Source of the DNA: Pseudoalteromonas piratica
GTDB taxonomy: Bacteria > Pseudomonadota > Gammaproteobacteria > Enterobacterales > Alteromonadaceae
Reading direction: 5' to 3'
NCBI RefSeq assembly: GCF_000788395.1
Contig: NZ_CP009888.1
Location: 1,694,001 to 1,758,000 of the forward strand
DNA length: 64,000 nucleotides
Part shown: piece by piece, positions 8,301 through 16,458 of the stretch
Layout of the letters: each line of letters starts with the position of its first letter
Numbering within the stretch: position 1 is the stretch's first letter
Program-made: the position numbers and the translations under genes
Notes under the pieces: generated by a model
The model's input: the letters and a program-made list of their open reading frames with translations, nothing else
The model's database searches: none
Told to the model about the DNA's origin: nothing

Positions 8301-8592
8301 ATCCTATCAGCACATTAGGCATGCCTAAAACGATATTACCACCGTGACTGGTTGTATCACCCATTCTTACAGCCGGTCTGCCACTTATAAGTACTGAGGT
8401 GCTACCTTTTACAATGACATCCGGTGGACCAACGCACACAGCCATGTCGCCGACAACAGCAGCGGGAAGACTTCCAATTAGTACATTTGGTACTGATGGG
8501 CCAGATATTGGGCCACCAACATGAGGAACAACCCCGGTAACCATTGGGCAGACGTGCATATCTGTAATTCTTGCAGCAGGCAAACCTGGCAT
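8299..8592 (-). CDS. PAAR domain spike-tip protein
   Basis: A 97-residue protein made of one PAAR domain and nothing else. It starts MPGLPAARITDMHVCP and shows the repeated P-x-V-L-I-G, G-x-P-A-V and GD units of the family, with the Cys/His residues (H13, C15, C52, H83) that usually hold a zinc ion. PAAR proteins cap the VgrG spike of type VI secretion systems and recruit effectors by fusion or non-covalent contact. Because this one has no extension, any cargo would be carried by a partner protein. It is the only secretion component visible here and lies convergent to the cyclase gene. It is the main reason to read the five plus-strand genes as an effector island. Confidence 0.93.
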   Translation of the reverse strand: MPGLPAARITDMHVCPMVTGVVPHVGGPISGPSVPNVLIGSLPAAVVGDMAVCVGPPDVIVKGSTSVLISGRPAVRMGDTTSHGGNIVLGMPNVLIG

Positions 8593-8695
8593 ATCAGATC
8601 CTAGAATTTTGAGATTTTTTTCAGTTTACTTAAATCTAATAATGAAACAAGTTGTTTAACTTTAGCTGATGCTGTTTTTAAAGGCAGGTTTTAGC

Positions 8696-8721
8696 AAAAA
8701 GGCTGTTAGGGCAGCCTTTTT
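8696..8721 (-). terminator. Rho-independent terminator of yceI
   Basis: A 10-bp stem AAAAAGGCTG/CAGCCTTTTT with a 6-nt loop lies just past the yceI stop on the minus strand. The flanking A and T tracts could let it work in both directions, also shielding the PAAR promoter side. Confidence 0.8.
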
Positions 8722-8731
8722 ATTGGGAAAG

Positions 8732-9298
8732 TTACTTTTTAATGCCTTCAATATGAAGGTCAAAGTCAATTTGACCAAAGTCCATTTTGTAGCCAAAGTC
8801 TTTCATTTGAATCGACGTTGTGCCGGCAAAACCTGCGCGATAACCACCCCATGGATCTTTACCTTCACCAATTTTCTCTGCGTCAATAGTGATTTCTTTT
8901 TCAATCCCTTGCAGTGATAAAATACCTGTTATAGCAAGTTTACCATTGCCTAAATCAGTCACTTTAGTACTGTTGAAGGTTGCGGTTGAAAACTTCTTAA
9001 CATCTAGAAAATCACTGTCACGTAAGTGCTTGTCGCGTTCTGCATGATTGGAATCAACACTGGTTGTATCAATGTTTACTGAAATTTTGCTCGCTTCAGG
9101 TTGTTTTTCATCGTAGTTAAACTCTCCAGAAAAAGTATTAAAACGACCTGTTAGCCAGCTGTAACCTAAGTGTTTAACCTTAAAATTAATTGAAGCATGG
9201 GCGCCTTTAGTATCAATCACATAGTCTGCGGCCATTACAGGCATTGCCAAACTGCTAAGTGCAAGAACTGATGCTAATAGTGTTTTCTTCATCGTCAT
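8732..9298 (-). CDS. yceI: YceI family periplasmic lipid-binding protein
   Basis: A 188-residue secreted protein. A signal peptide ends at VMAA-DYV (about residue 23). The rest is the YceI beta-barrel (lipocalin-like), with the hallmark DTKGAHASINFKVKHLGYSW start and the HAERDKHLRDSDFLD segment. The family binds isoprenoid-type lipids such as quinones in the periplasm. It lies 13 nt downstream of the cytochrome b561 gene, the same pairing as yceJ-yceI in Escherichia coli, so the two are probably one operon. The start MTMKK could equally be the second Met (MKK), which begins the more usual signal peptide. Confidence 0.92.
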   Translation of the reverse strand: MTMKKTLLASVLALSSLAMPVMAADYVIDTKGAHASINFKVKHLGYSWLTGRFNTFSGEFNYDEKQPEASKISVNIDTTSVDSNHAERDKHLRDSDFLDVKKFSTATFNSTKVTDLGNGKLAITGILSLQGIEKEITIDAEKIGEGKDPWGGYRAGFAGTTSIQMKDFGYKMDFGQIDFDLHIEGIKK

Positions 9299-9311
9299 TT
9301 TCCTTATAAAT

Positions 9312-9851
9312 TTACTTAATCATACGGCGCAAGGTGGCATCTTTATCGATAAAGTGATGCTTTAGCGCCGCTAAAATATGTATTAATACTATTGCCATTA
9401 AACTGTAAGCTGTATATTTATGAATGCTACCAGCAACGTCTTCTTGGTTTGCAATCAGTTCACCAAGGCTCATAACTTCAAACCAAGTGAATACTTCAAT
9501 TGCACGCCCATCTGCAGTTGAAATGAGATAACCGCTAATGAGGATCACCAATAAAATGCTGTACAGCGCTAAATGGCCTAATTTCGTTGCTAATTGGGTT
9601 AGCTTTGTATGCGTTGTTAATGTTTTTGGTGATGGCGTTATAAATTTCCACAGCAATCTAGCCAGCGTAAACCCAAGTAAAAGAATACCAATACTCTTAT
9701 GCCAATAAGGTGCTGTGCGGTACCATTCGCTGTAGTAATTTAAATCGACCATCCAGAAACCGACGGCAAACAGTCCGAGAATTACAATGGCGCTAAGCCA
9801 GTGAAACACTTTGCTAACTGTACCGAATTTAGTTTCGTTATCGAGAACCAT
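9312..9851 (-). CDS. Cytochrome b561 family membrane protein
   Basis: A 179-residue four-helix membrane protein of the prokaryotic cytochrome b561 (YceJ/CybB) family. Haem-ligand histidines are visible in KVFHWLSA, YWHKSIGI, GHLALYS and LIHILAALKHH. It likely passes electrons from quinol to a periplasmic acceptor, in line with the downstream YceI. The ATG at 9851 (MVLDNETKFG) is chosen because AAGGA lies 7 nt before it; an earlier in-frame Met would put 25 unlikely residues ahead of the family start. Confidence 0.88.
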   Translation of the reverse strand: MVLDNETKFGTVSKVFHWLSAIVILGLFAVGFWMVDLNYYSEWYRTAPYWHKSIGILLLGFTLARLLWKFITPSPKTLTTHTKLTQLATKLGHLALYSILLVILISGYLISTADGRAIEVFTWFEVMSLGELIANQEDVAGSIHKYTAYSLMAIVLIHILAALKHHFIDKDATLRRMIK

Positions 9852-9910
9852 AATCATTTCCTTAAATAGATAGGCACACTTTAATTGAGCTTCATTTGAA
9901 TTTGAATAGT

Positions 9911-9939
9911 TCAAAAGTGAATTCATTATTCACTTTTGA
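9911..9939. repeat. 12-bp inverted repeat between tag and the b561-yceI operon
   Basis: TCAAAAGTGAAT and its exact reverse complement flank a 5-nt loop. It lies about 32 bp past the tag stop and 60 bp before the b561 start. It could be a tag terminator (short T run on the minus strand) or an operator for the b561-yceI pair. Confidence 0.55.
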
Positions 9940-9970
9940 CTATCAATAAGCAGTATTAGGAAGCGGTTCT

Positions 9971-10561
9971 TTAAGAAAAAAGAGAAGGGTAGAGTGCAAT
10001 AACTTCTTGTTTGCGAAAACAGTGATTATGATGGTCGTTTACCATGCCACAAGCCTGCATATGCGCATAAACTGTGGTTGGTCCTAAAAATTTAAAACCT
10101 CTTTTCTTGAGGTCTTTAGCAAAGGCTTCGGATTCTTTGGTGGTGGCTTGATAATCATCTTTGCTGTTGATGTCGTTAATTATTGGTTTGTTATTTACAA
10201 ACTGCCACTGATAGTTGGCAAAACTGCCAAACTCCTTTTGAATCGCTAAAAACTGCTGTGCATTATTTATCGCGGCGTTAACTTTTAGTCGATTGCGAAT
10301 AATGCCACTGTCATTCATTAACTCAAGCTTCTTACTTTCATCAAACTGTGCAACTTGATTTGGGTCGAAATTAGCAAAGGCTTTTCGATAATTATCGCGT
10401 TTTTTTAAAATGGTATACCAACTTAATCCTGCTTGGGCTGACTCAAGTGTCAGAAACTCAAACAACAAATGGTCATCAAATAATGGTACACCCCACTCGG
10501 TATCATGGTAGGCAATATAATCCGCTTTTGTGGTATCGAGCCACTCACATCGTTTGCACAT
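9971..10561 (-). CDS. tag: DNA-3-methyladenine glycosylase I
   Basis: A 196-residue protein matching Tag along its length. The start is CKRCEWLDTTKADYIAYHDTEWG; the core has ESAQAGLSWYTILKKR, and the C-terminal part has FLGPTTVYAHMQACGMVNDH. The zinc-site residues of the family are present: N-terminal Cys and His, and the C-terminal NDHHNHC cluster. The enzyme removes 3-methyladenine from alkylated DNA in base excision repair. It is a single gene divergent from flrB; about 125 nt between them must hold both promoters. Confidence 0.95.
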   Translation of the reverse strand: MCKRCEWLDTTKADYIAYHDTEWGVPLFDDHLLFEFLTLESAQAGLSWYTILKKRDNYRKAFANFDPNQVAQFDESKKLELMNDSGIIRNRLKVNAAINNAQQFLAIQKEFGSFANYQWQFVNNKPIINDINSKDDYQATTKESEAFAKDLKKRGFKFLGPTTVYAHMQACGMVNDHHNHCFRKQEVIALYPSLFS

Positions 10562-10632
10562 ATAAATCCCTTAGACAAATAATTGACGTCTTTTTTGTGC
10601 TTTAAGTTATTGTATTTTATAAAAATAAAAAT

Positions 10633-10648
10633 TGGCACACTTCGTGTA
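10633..10648 (+). promoter_or_regulatory. Possible weak sigma-54 promoter of flrBC
   Basis: TGGCAC then N5 then GTGTA keeps the -24 GG element and correct spacing, but the -12 element has GT in place of GC. It lies 41 nt upstream of the chosen flrB ATG. flrBC is sigma-54/FlrA-driven in vibrios, which supports the reading. Confidence 0.4.
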
Positions 10649-10688
10649 TAAGTACTCATTAGTTAGAGTAATTAATTGGTGTACCATT

Positions 10689-11783
10689 ATGGCGTTAGCG
10701 CAAATCATACCCCAACAATTTCACGAGGTATATAACCCATGTTTGATGCAGGAAAAGTACGTGGGTGAACTTAGTGAACTGAGAAAACAAGCAAGTTGGT
10801 TGAGTCATTTAGTTGATACCATGCCTGCCGGTGTGATTGTACTTGATGGTAAAGGAATGGTGGCGAAAGCAAACCAAATTGCTATTGATTTACTGGGGGA
10901 GCCGCTGGAGGGTGAGCGATGGTTTACAATTATTCAGCGCTCGTTTGCACCTAACGGTAGTGATGGTCATGAAGTGACATTACGCGATGGTCGTTTAGTA
11001 AAGCTTGATATCTCGCCACTGACACCTGAGCCGGGTCAGTTGATCTTAATGACAGATTTAACCCAAACAAGGCAGTTACAATCGCGCATTGCACATATGC
11101 AACGCCTGAGTGCATTAGGTAAAATGGTCGCCTCGCTTGCACACCAAGTACGCACGCCACTCTCTGCTGCAATGTTATATGCCGCCAATTTATCGTCTGA
11201 AAAATTAAACCCGACAGCGCGCACCAATTTTCATGAAAAGCTGATGTCGCGTTTACAAGATTTAGAAAGCCAAGTTAATGACATGCTGCTATTCGCTAAA
11301 AGTGGTGAACAGCAAGTGTTAGCACCCGTATCAATGCAGGCATTACTAACAGATGTTACTAATGCGTCTGAAGCCATGATAATGCGCCAGCAGTGTGAAC
11401 TTGATTTGAAGTTACCCGAGCCGGATATTGAGATAATTGCTAATAAAGTGGCGCTTAGCAGCGCTATCAGTAACTTGGTTCATAATGCAGTGCAGGCATC
11501 TGGGCAAGGTGGCAAAATTATTTTAAGTGCAACGCGCTCAGAGCGATTTGCGGATCATGTCAAAATTTCGGTGCAAGATAATGGGCCGGGGCTCAGTGAA
11601 GCTGCTGCTCAGCAAATTTTTGAACCGTTTTTTACTACCAAGTCACATGGCACAGGTTTAGGTCTGGCAGTTGTGCAGTCGGTTGCAAACAGCCATCAAG
11701 GGTTTGTTAAAGCGGGCAATGGTGATCTCGGTGGTGCTGAATTTAATTTATACCTTCCTATTATTGGCAAAAAAGCGTGTTAG
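10689..11783 (+). CDS. flrB: Flagellar two-component sensor kinase FlrB (FleS)
   Basis: A cytoplasmic histidine kinase of about 364 residues with no membrane helices. A PAS-like domain (about residues 40-125) is followed by HisKA with the phospho-accepting His in SLAHQVRTPLSAA and a HATPase module (N box NLVHNAVQAS, DNGPGLSE, GTGLGLAVVQS). It phosphorylates FlrC, the next gene, to turn on class III flagellar genes (hook-basal body, motor). The ATG at 10689 is preferred over the upstream TTG at 10632, because a sigma-54-like element overlaps the region between them. Its 3' end is 8 nt before flrC. FlrA/FleQ, usually just upstream, is absent here. Confidence 0.9.
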   Translation: MALAQIIPQQFHEVYNPCLMQEKYVGELSELRKQASWLSHLVDTMPAGVIVLDGKGMVAKANQIAIDLLGEPLEGERWFTIIQRSFAPNGSDGHEVTLRDGRLVKLDISPLTPEPGQLILMTDLTQTRQLQSRIAHMQRLSALGKMVASLAHQVRTPLSAAMLYAANLSSEKLNPTARTNFHEKLMSRLQDLESQVNDMLLFAKSGEQQVLAPVSMQALLTDVTNASEAMIMRQQCELDLKLPEPDIEIIANKVALSSAISNLVHNAVQASGQGGKIILSATRSERFADHVKISVQDNGPGLSEAAAQQIFEPFFTTKSHGTGLGLAVVQSVANSHQGFVKAGNGDLGGAEFNLYLPIIGKKAC

Positions 11784-11791
11784 GAGACATT

Positions 11792-13183
11792 ATGAGCGAT
11801 GCAAAAGTATTAGTAGTAGAAGATGATTCTGGTTTACGCGAAGCTTTAGTTGATACCTTAGCATTGGCAGATATTAGCTGCATTGAAGCCGATAGTGCCG
11901 AACAAGCCATTATCAAGTTAAAACAAGGTGGTATTTCACTGGTGGTGAGTGATGTGCAAATGGGTGCAATGTCGGGCATCGATTTACTTAAAAGCATCAA
12001 GCTAAATTACCCTGATTTGCCAGTATTAATGATGACTGCATATGCGACTATAGACGATGCAGTTGAAGCGATGCGTCTAGGTGCTATTGATTATATGGCG
12101 AAGCCATTTGCACCAGAAGTACTGTTAAATATGGTAAGTCGTTATCTACCGGAAAAAGAATCGATTAAAGATGGTCCTATTGTAGAAGATCCTGCCAGTA
12201 AAGCATTAATGAAACTTGCAGAAAAAGTAGCGAAGTCAGATGCATCTGTGATGGTGCTGGGTCCAAGTGGTTCGGGTAAAGAAGTTATGGCCCGCTATAT
12301 CCACGACAAGTCATTACGCTCAGAAGAAAATTTTGTTGCTATCAACTGCGCAGCCATTCCTGAAAACATGCTTGAGGCCACATTGTTTGGTTATGAAAAA
12401 GGGGCATTTACAGGCGCAATTCAAGCCTGCCCAGGTAAGTTTGAACAAGCGCAAGGTGGCACCATTTTACTTGATGAAGTCACTGAAATGGATTTAAGTT
12501 TACAGGCAAAGTTATTACGCGTTTTACAAGAGCGTGAAGTTGAGCGTTTAGGTTCACGTAAAACCATTAAACTCGACGTACGTGTGCTTGCTACGTCTAA
12601 CCGTGATTTACGCGATGCGGTGGCGGAAGGGGTGTTCCGTGAAGATTTATATTATCGTTTAAATGTGTTTCCGCTCGAGTGGTTGCCGTTGGCAGAGCGT
12701 CCAGGGGATATAATCCCGTTAGCTGAGCATTTAATTCAGCGTCATAATAATGACATGCCAGTGCAATTTGATGATGCTGCAAAAGCAAAATTATTAAGTC
12801 ATACCTGGCCGGGTAACGTACGTGAACTTGAAAATGTGGTGCAACGTGCACTTATTTTACAAAGTGATAAAACCATTCATACTGATGACATTTTCTTAGG
12901 CTCTGTAGCCAGCCTGCAATCGAGCAAGGTTACAGCGAGTGTTGTAGAAAAAAGTGAAATCATACCTGATATTGCAACGGAACAAAGCAAAGACCCTATT
13001 CATGATGAGTCACTTGGATACAAACAAGAGTTGAAAGACAAAGAAAACTCGATAATTCTTGATATGCTAAAAGCCTGCAATGGTAAACGCAAAGATGTAG
13101 CTGACAAACTAGGTATGAGTCCTCGTACATTACGTTACAAGTTAGCAAAAATGCGTGAAATGGGCATCGAGCTGCCTGCATAA
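11792..13183 (+). CDS. flrC: Flagellar sigma-54-dependent response regulator FlrC (FleR)
   Basis: A 463-residue NtrC-type regulator. The receiver domain has Asp54 (SDVQMG) as phospho-acceptor. The AAA+ domain has Walker A GPSGSGKE, the sigma-54-contacting GAFTGA loop and Walker B ILLDEV. The C-terminus is a Fis-type helix-turn-helix (DVADKLGMSPRTLRYKL). It works with FlrB and activates sigma-54 promoters such as those read before fliE and flhA. The start at 11792 (MSDAK) has an AGGAG site 5 nt upstream; an earlier GTG would overlap flrB and lacks support. Confidence 0.95.
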   Translation: MSDAKVLVVEDDSGLREALVDTLALADISCIEADSAEQAIIKLKQGGISLVVSDVQMGAMSGIDLLKSIKLNYPDLPVLMMTAYATIDDAVEAMRLGAIDYMAKPFAPEVLLNMVSRYLPEKESIKDGPIVEDPASKALMKLAEKVAKSDASVMVLGPSGSGKEVMARYIHDKSLRSEENFVAINCAAIPENMLEATLFGYEKGAFTGAIQACPGKFEQAQGGTILLDEVTEMDLSLQAKLLRVLQEREVERLGSRKTIKLDVRVLATSNRDLRDAVAEGVFREDLYYRLNVFPLEWLPLAERPGDIIPLAEHLIQRHNNDMPVQFDDAAKAKLLSHTWPGNVRELENVVQRALILQSDKTIHTDDIFLGSVASLQSSKVTASVVEKSEIIPDIATEQSKDPIHDESLGYKQELKDKENSIILDMLKACNGKRKDVADKLGMSPRTLRYKLAKMREMGIELPA

Positions 13184-13203
13184 GAAAGCGTTTCACTCTT
13201 CTC

Positions 13204-13224
13204 AAGCCCTCGTTCTGAGGGCTT
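13204..13224 (+). terminator. Probable terminator after flrC
   Basis: AAGCCCTC/GAGGGCTT forms an 8-bp stem with a 5-nt loop, 20 nt past the flrC stop. The T tract after it is short and interrupted. It would separate flrBC from the fliE operon, which has its own sigma-54 promoter. Confidence 0.65.
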
Positions 13225-13295
13225 CTTGCTGTTTAAATATTCTACATTGTCAAAATAATGGCTTTATAAGTTGTTGATAGATAGGGTTTTATTTC

Positions 13296-13311
13296 TGGCA
13301 TTAAGTTTGCA
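13296..13311 (+). promoter_or_regulatory. Sigma-54 promoter of the fliE operon
   Basis: TGGCATTAAGTTTGCA matches the consensus TGGCAC-N5-TTGCA at all but one position, with exact spacing of the GG and GC pairs. It lies 38 nt before the fliE ATG, fitting FlrC-activated class III transcription. Confidence 0.85.
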
Positions 13312-13348
13312 TTCATCTTGGTAAGTTTATTTAGTACGGTTTGTCAGC

Positions 13349-13681
13349 ATGAATATTTCAGCAAACAATCTTTATCAGGAAATGCAGTCGCTTGCAGTTG
13401 AAGCAAGTAATTTTTCAAAACCAAAACAGCCGATTGAAACAATTCAAGGTAGTTCGCAAGTTGAGTTTAATAACTTACTCAAAGATGCGTTAGATACCGT
13501 TAGCGGTTTGCAAGCAGAGTCAAAAGCAAAAGCAACTGCTTTAGAAATGGGTGACCGCAATGTTTCTCTTGCGGAAGTGATGATCGCTTCACAAAAATCA
13601 TCAGTGGCCTTTGAGGCAACGGTTCAGGTGCGTAATAAGCTTGTTGAAGCTTATAAAGACATCATGAACATGCCAGTTTAA
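13349..13681 (+). CDS. fliE: Flagellar hook-basal body protein FliE
   Basis: A 110-residue rod/MS-ring junction protein. The conserved C-terminal half is present (DRNVSLAEVMIASQKSSVAF, then the VRNKLVEAYKDIMNMPV end). FliE links the MS ring to the proximal rod and is exported by the flagellar type III system. It is the first gene of the fliE-fliF-fliG run; fliF follows after 19 nt. Confidence 0.95.
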   Translation: MNISANNLYQEMQSLAVEASNFSKPKQPIETIQGSSQVEFNNLLKDALDTVSGLQAESKAKATALEMGDRNVSLAEVMIASQKSSVAFEATVQVRNKLVEAYKDIMNMPV

Positions 13682-13700
13682 GCGATAGTGGAGTAGGGTT

Positions 13701-15413
13701 GTGGCTAATTCATCAACAGATTTAACAACAATGGACACCAATGACTTAGCTGTCACTGACATGGACAGTGACAATCAAGAACAAAAATCAGGTTTCCTTG
13801 GCAGCTTGAGTGGTGTTGATGTAATGCGTCAAGTGACACTTATCATCGCATTAACCATTTGTGTTGCGATTGCTGTGTTCATTATGATTTGGGCTAAAGA
13901 GCCTGATATGCGCCCACTTGGCAAAATGCCAATGGATGAGCTGATCCAAACCCTTGAATTCCTTGATGCGCAAAAAGTTGAGTATAAACTTGATGGCAAT
14001 GTGGTGATGGTGCCGGTAGAAGCTTATCAGAACATCAAGTTATTAATGGCAAAAGAAGGGTTAGAGCAAACACCATCATCTGGCACTGAAATTCTGATGC
14101 AAGATATGGGTTTTGGCGTGAGTCAACGATTAGAGCGTGAACGCTTAAAGCACTCTCGCGAACAACAGCTTGCGCGCACAATTGAAGAGCTGAGCAAAGT
14201 AGCCCGCGCAAAAGTGCTACTTGCAATCCCAAAAGAAAATGTATTCGCACGCAGAGAGAAAAAACCTAGTGCAACAGTAGTTCTCACTGTTAGACGCGGC
14301 CGCACACTTAATGGCGAAGAAGTGGATTCGGTTGTGGATATGGTAGCGTCCGCGGTACAAGGACTTGAGCCAAGTCGTGTTACGGTAACCGATCAAAATG
14401 GGCGCTTACTGAATTCAGGTTCGCAAAACTCCCTGACAGCACGTTCGCGCAAAGAGTATGAAATTGAACGTAAACGTGAACAAGAGTATTTAGAAAAAAT
14501 CGACTCAATCATGATCCCTGTGGTGGGACTTGGTAATTACACCGCACAAGTCGATTTAGTGATGGATTTCAGTTCAATTGAAGAAACACAAAAACGTTTC
14601 AATCCAGATTTACCTGCAGTGCGCAGTGAGATGACCCGTGAAGATACTAATATAGGTGGTCTGGCTGTAGGCATTCCTGGTGCACTTACCAATCAGCCGC
14701 CAGTCAATTCGCAAATTCCTGAACAAGCGGGTGAAGGTGCAGGCGAAACCACATTACCAAGCAGAAACAGTAAAGAAGCGACGCGTAATTATGAACTTGA
14801 TACTACGATTTCGCACAAGCGCCAACAAACGGGCGTGATCCGTAGAATTAGTGTGTCTGTTGCGGTCAACTATAAAAATGGTGTTGCGGAAGGCGGTGAG
14901 GCCACGCGTGATCCTCGAACACAACAGGAACTCGCTAACATTCGTCGCCTGTTACAAGGTGGTATTGGCTTTGATATGCAACGTGGTGATGCGTTAGAAG
15001 TTGTAACCATTCCATTTGTGCAAGAAGAATTGGGTGAAGTGATTGAATTACCGCTTTGGGAACAACCGTGGTTCTTTAAAGTTGTGCGTTTAGCATTAGG
15101 TGCTCTGGTCATTATTGTTCTGATTCTGGCTGTTGTTCGTCCAATGTTACGTAAGTTGATTAATCCAGAAGATACAACCGAGGATTATGATGACGCAAGC
15201 CTATCTGCAGGTGTAGACTTAGGTGATGATACAATTGATATGCTAAGTCAAGAATTTGACGAATCAGCAGTAGGCTTTAGCCCTGACGGAACGTTGCAGT
15301 TACCTGACTTACATGGTGATGAAGACTTACTGAAAGCTGTAAGAGCACTTGTGGCAAATGAGCCGGAACTTTCTTCTCAAGTAGTTAAAGCGTGGTTAAC
15401 CGAAGATGACTGA
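13701..15413 (+). CDS. fliF: Flagellar MS-ring protein FliF
   Basis: A 570-residue protein of normal length. Two membrane helices (about residues 44-63 and 455-477) bracket a large periplasmic part containing the ring-building YscJ/FliF domains (ARAKVLLAIPKENVFARREK; TVTDQNGRLL). A cytoplasmic acidic C-tail binds FliG. The start is GTG at 13701 with a GGAGTAGGG site upstream. The end overlaps fliG by 8 nt, indicating translational coupling of this partner pair. Confidence 0.96.
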   Translation: MANSSTDLTTMDTNDLAVTDMDSDNQEQKSGFLGSLSGVDVMRQVTLIIALTICVAIAVFIMIWAKEPDMRPLGKMPMDELIQTLEFLDAQKVEYKLDGNVVMVPVEAYQNIKLLMAKEGLEQTPSSGTEILMQDMGFGVSQRLERERLKHSREQQLARTIEELSKVARAKVLLAIPKENVFARREKKPSATVVLTVRRGRTLNGEEVDSVVDMVASAVQGLEPSRVTVTDQNGRLLNSGSQNSLTARSRKEYEIERKREQEYLEKIDSIMIPVVGLGNYTAQVDLVMDFSSIEETQKRFNPDLPAVRSEMTREDTNIGGLAVGIPGALTNQPPVNSQIPEQAGEGAGETTLPSRNSKEATRNYELDTTISHKRQQTGVIRRISVSVAVNYKNGVAEGGEATRDPRTQQELANIRRLLQGGIGFDMQRGDALEVVTIPFVQEELGEVIELPLWEQPWFFKVVRLALGALVIIVLILAVVRPMLRKLINPEDTTEDYDDASLSAGVDLGDDTIDMLSQEFDESAVGFSPDGTLQLPDLHGDEDLLKAVRALVANEPELSSQVVKAWLTEDD

Positions 15414-16455
15414 TCAAGAGAACCAAGTAGCAGAACAATCGAGCGGCAACTTTGATGTTGATAAGCTGGATGGTGTTGAAAAAGCCTCGATTCTTTTATT
15501 GAGCTTATCTGAAGAAGATGCTGCACAAATTTTAAAGCACTTAGAGCCAAAGCAAGTGCAAAAAGTGGGTATGGCAATGGCAGGTCTCGATGATTTAAGT
15601 CAATCGAAAATAGCTGCTGTACACAAGTTGTTTATAGATCAAATTCAAAGCTTTAGTACGATTGGCTTCCAATCAGAAGACTTTATTAAGAAAGCACTTA
15701 CCGCGGCACTTGGTGAAGAGAAAGCAGCGAATTTAATTGACCAAATTATTATGGGCTCTGGGGCAAAAGGCCTCGACTCCTTAAAATGGATGGATTCCAA
15801 GCAGGTAGCAAATATTATTCGTAATGAACACCCGCAGATCCAAACCATTGTATTGGCATATTTAGAACCAGAGCAGTCAGCTGAAATTATTAATCAATTC
15901 CCAGAAAAAGTTCGCCTTGATTTAACCATGCGTATTGCCAACTTGGAAGAAGTGCAACCAGCGGCATTACAAGAATTGAATGAAATCATGGAGAAACAAT
16001 TTGCCGGTCAAGCAGGTGCACAAGCTGCGAAAATGGGTGGCTTAAAAGCTGCGGCAGATATTATGAACTACCTCGATACCAATGTAGAAGGTCAGTTAAT
16101 GGATGCAATTCGTGAGCATGATGAAGAGATGTCTCAACAAATCCAAGACTTGATGTTTGTATTTGATAATTTAATCGATGTAGATGATCGCGGTATTCAA
16201 GCGATTCTTCGTGAAGTTCAGCAAGACGTATTAATGAAAGCCATTAAAGGGGCTGATGAAGGACTCAAAGATAAAATCCTTAATAATATGTCTAAACGTG
16301 CGGCAGAGATGATGGTTGACGACCTTGAAGCAATGGGGCCTGTGCGTATTAGTGAAGTTGAAGCAGCACAAAAAGAAATCCTCAGTATTGCACGTCGTCT
16401 TGCCGATTCGGGTGAAATTATGCTCGGTGGTGGCGGTGGTGAGGAGTTCCTCTAA
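15406..16455 (+). CDS. fliG: Flagellar motor switch protein FliG
   Basis: A 349-residue protein with the three FliG domains in order. The N-terminal FliF-binding domain has EKASILLLSLSEEDAAQILK; the middle domain has the EHPQ motif (RNEHPQIQTIVLAYL); the C-terminal torque helix carries charged residues (LMKAIKGADEGLKDKIL, MVDDLEAMGPVRISEVEAAQ). It interacts with the stator and sets rotation direction with FliM and FliN. The start codon lies inside the fliF end. Confidence 0.97.
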   Translation: MTDQENQVAEQSSGNFDVDKLDGVEKASILLLSLSEEDAAQILKHLEPKQVQKVGMAMAGLDDLSQSKIAAVHKLFIDQIQSFSTIGFQSEDFIKKALTAALGEEKAANLIDQIIMGSGAKGLDSLKWMDSKQVANIIRNEHPQIQTIVLAYLEPEQSAEIINQFPEKVRLDLTMRIANLEEVQPAALQELNEIMEKQFAGQAGAQAAKMGGLKAAADIMNYLDTNVEGQLMDAIREHDEEMSQQIQDLMFVFDNLIDVDDRGIQAILREVQQDVLMKAIKGADEGLKDKILNNMSKRAAEMMVDDLEAMGPVRISEVEAAQKEILSIARRLADSGEIMLGGGGGEEFL

Positions 16456-16458
16456 TTT

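Noticed and set aside
8669..8917. Plus-strand frame opposite the yceI 3' end
   Set aside because: Overlaps yceI and its terminator on the other strand; no support.
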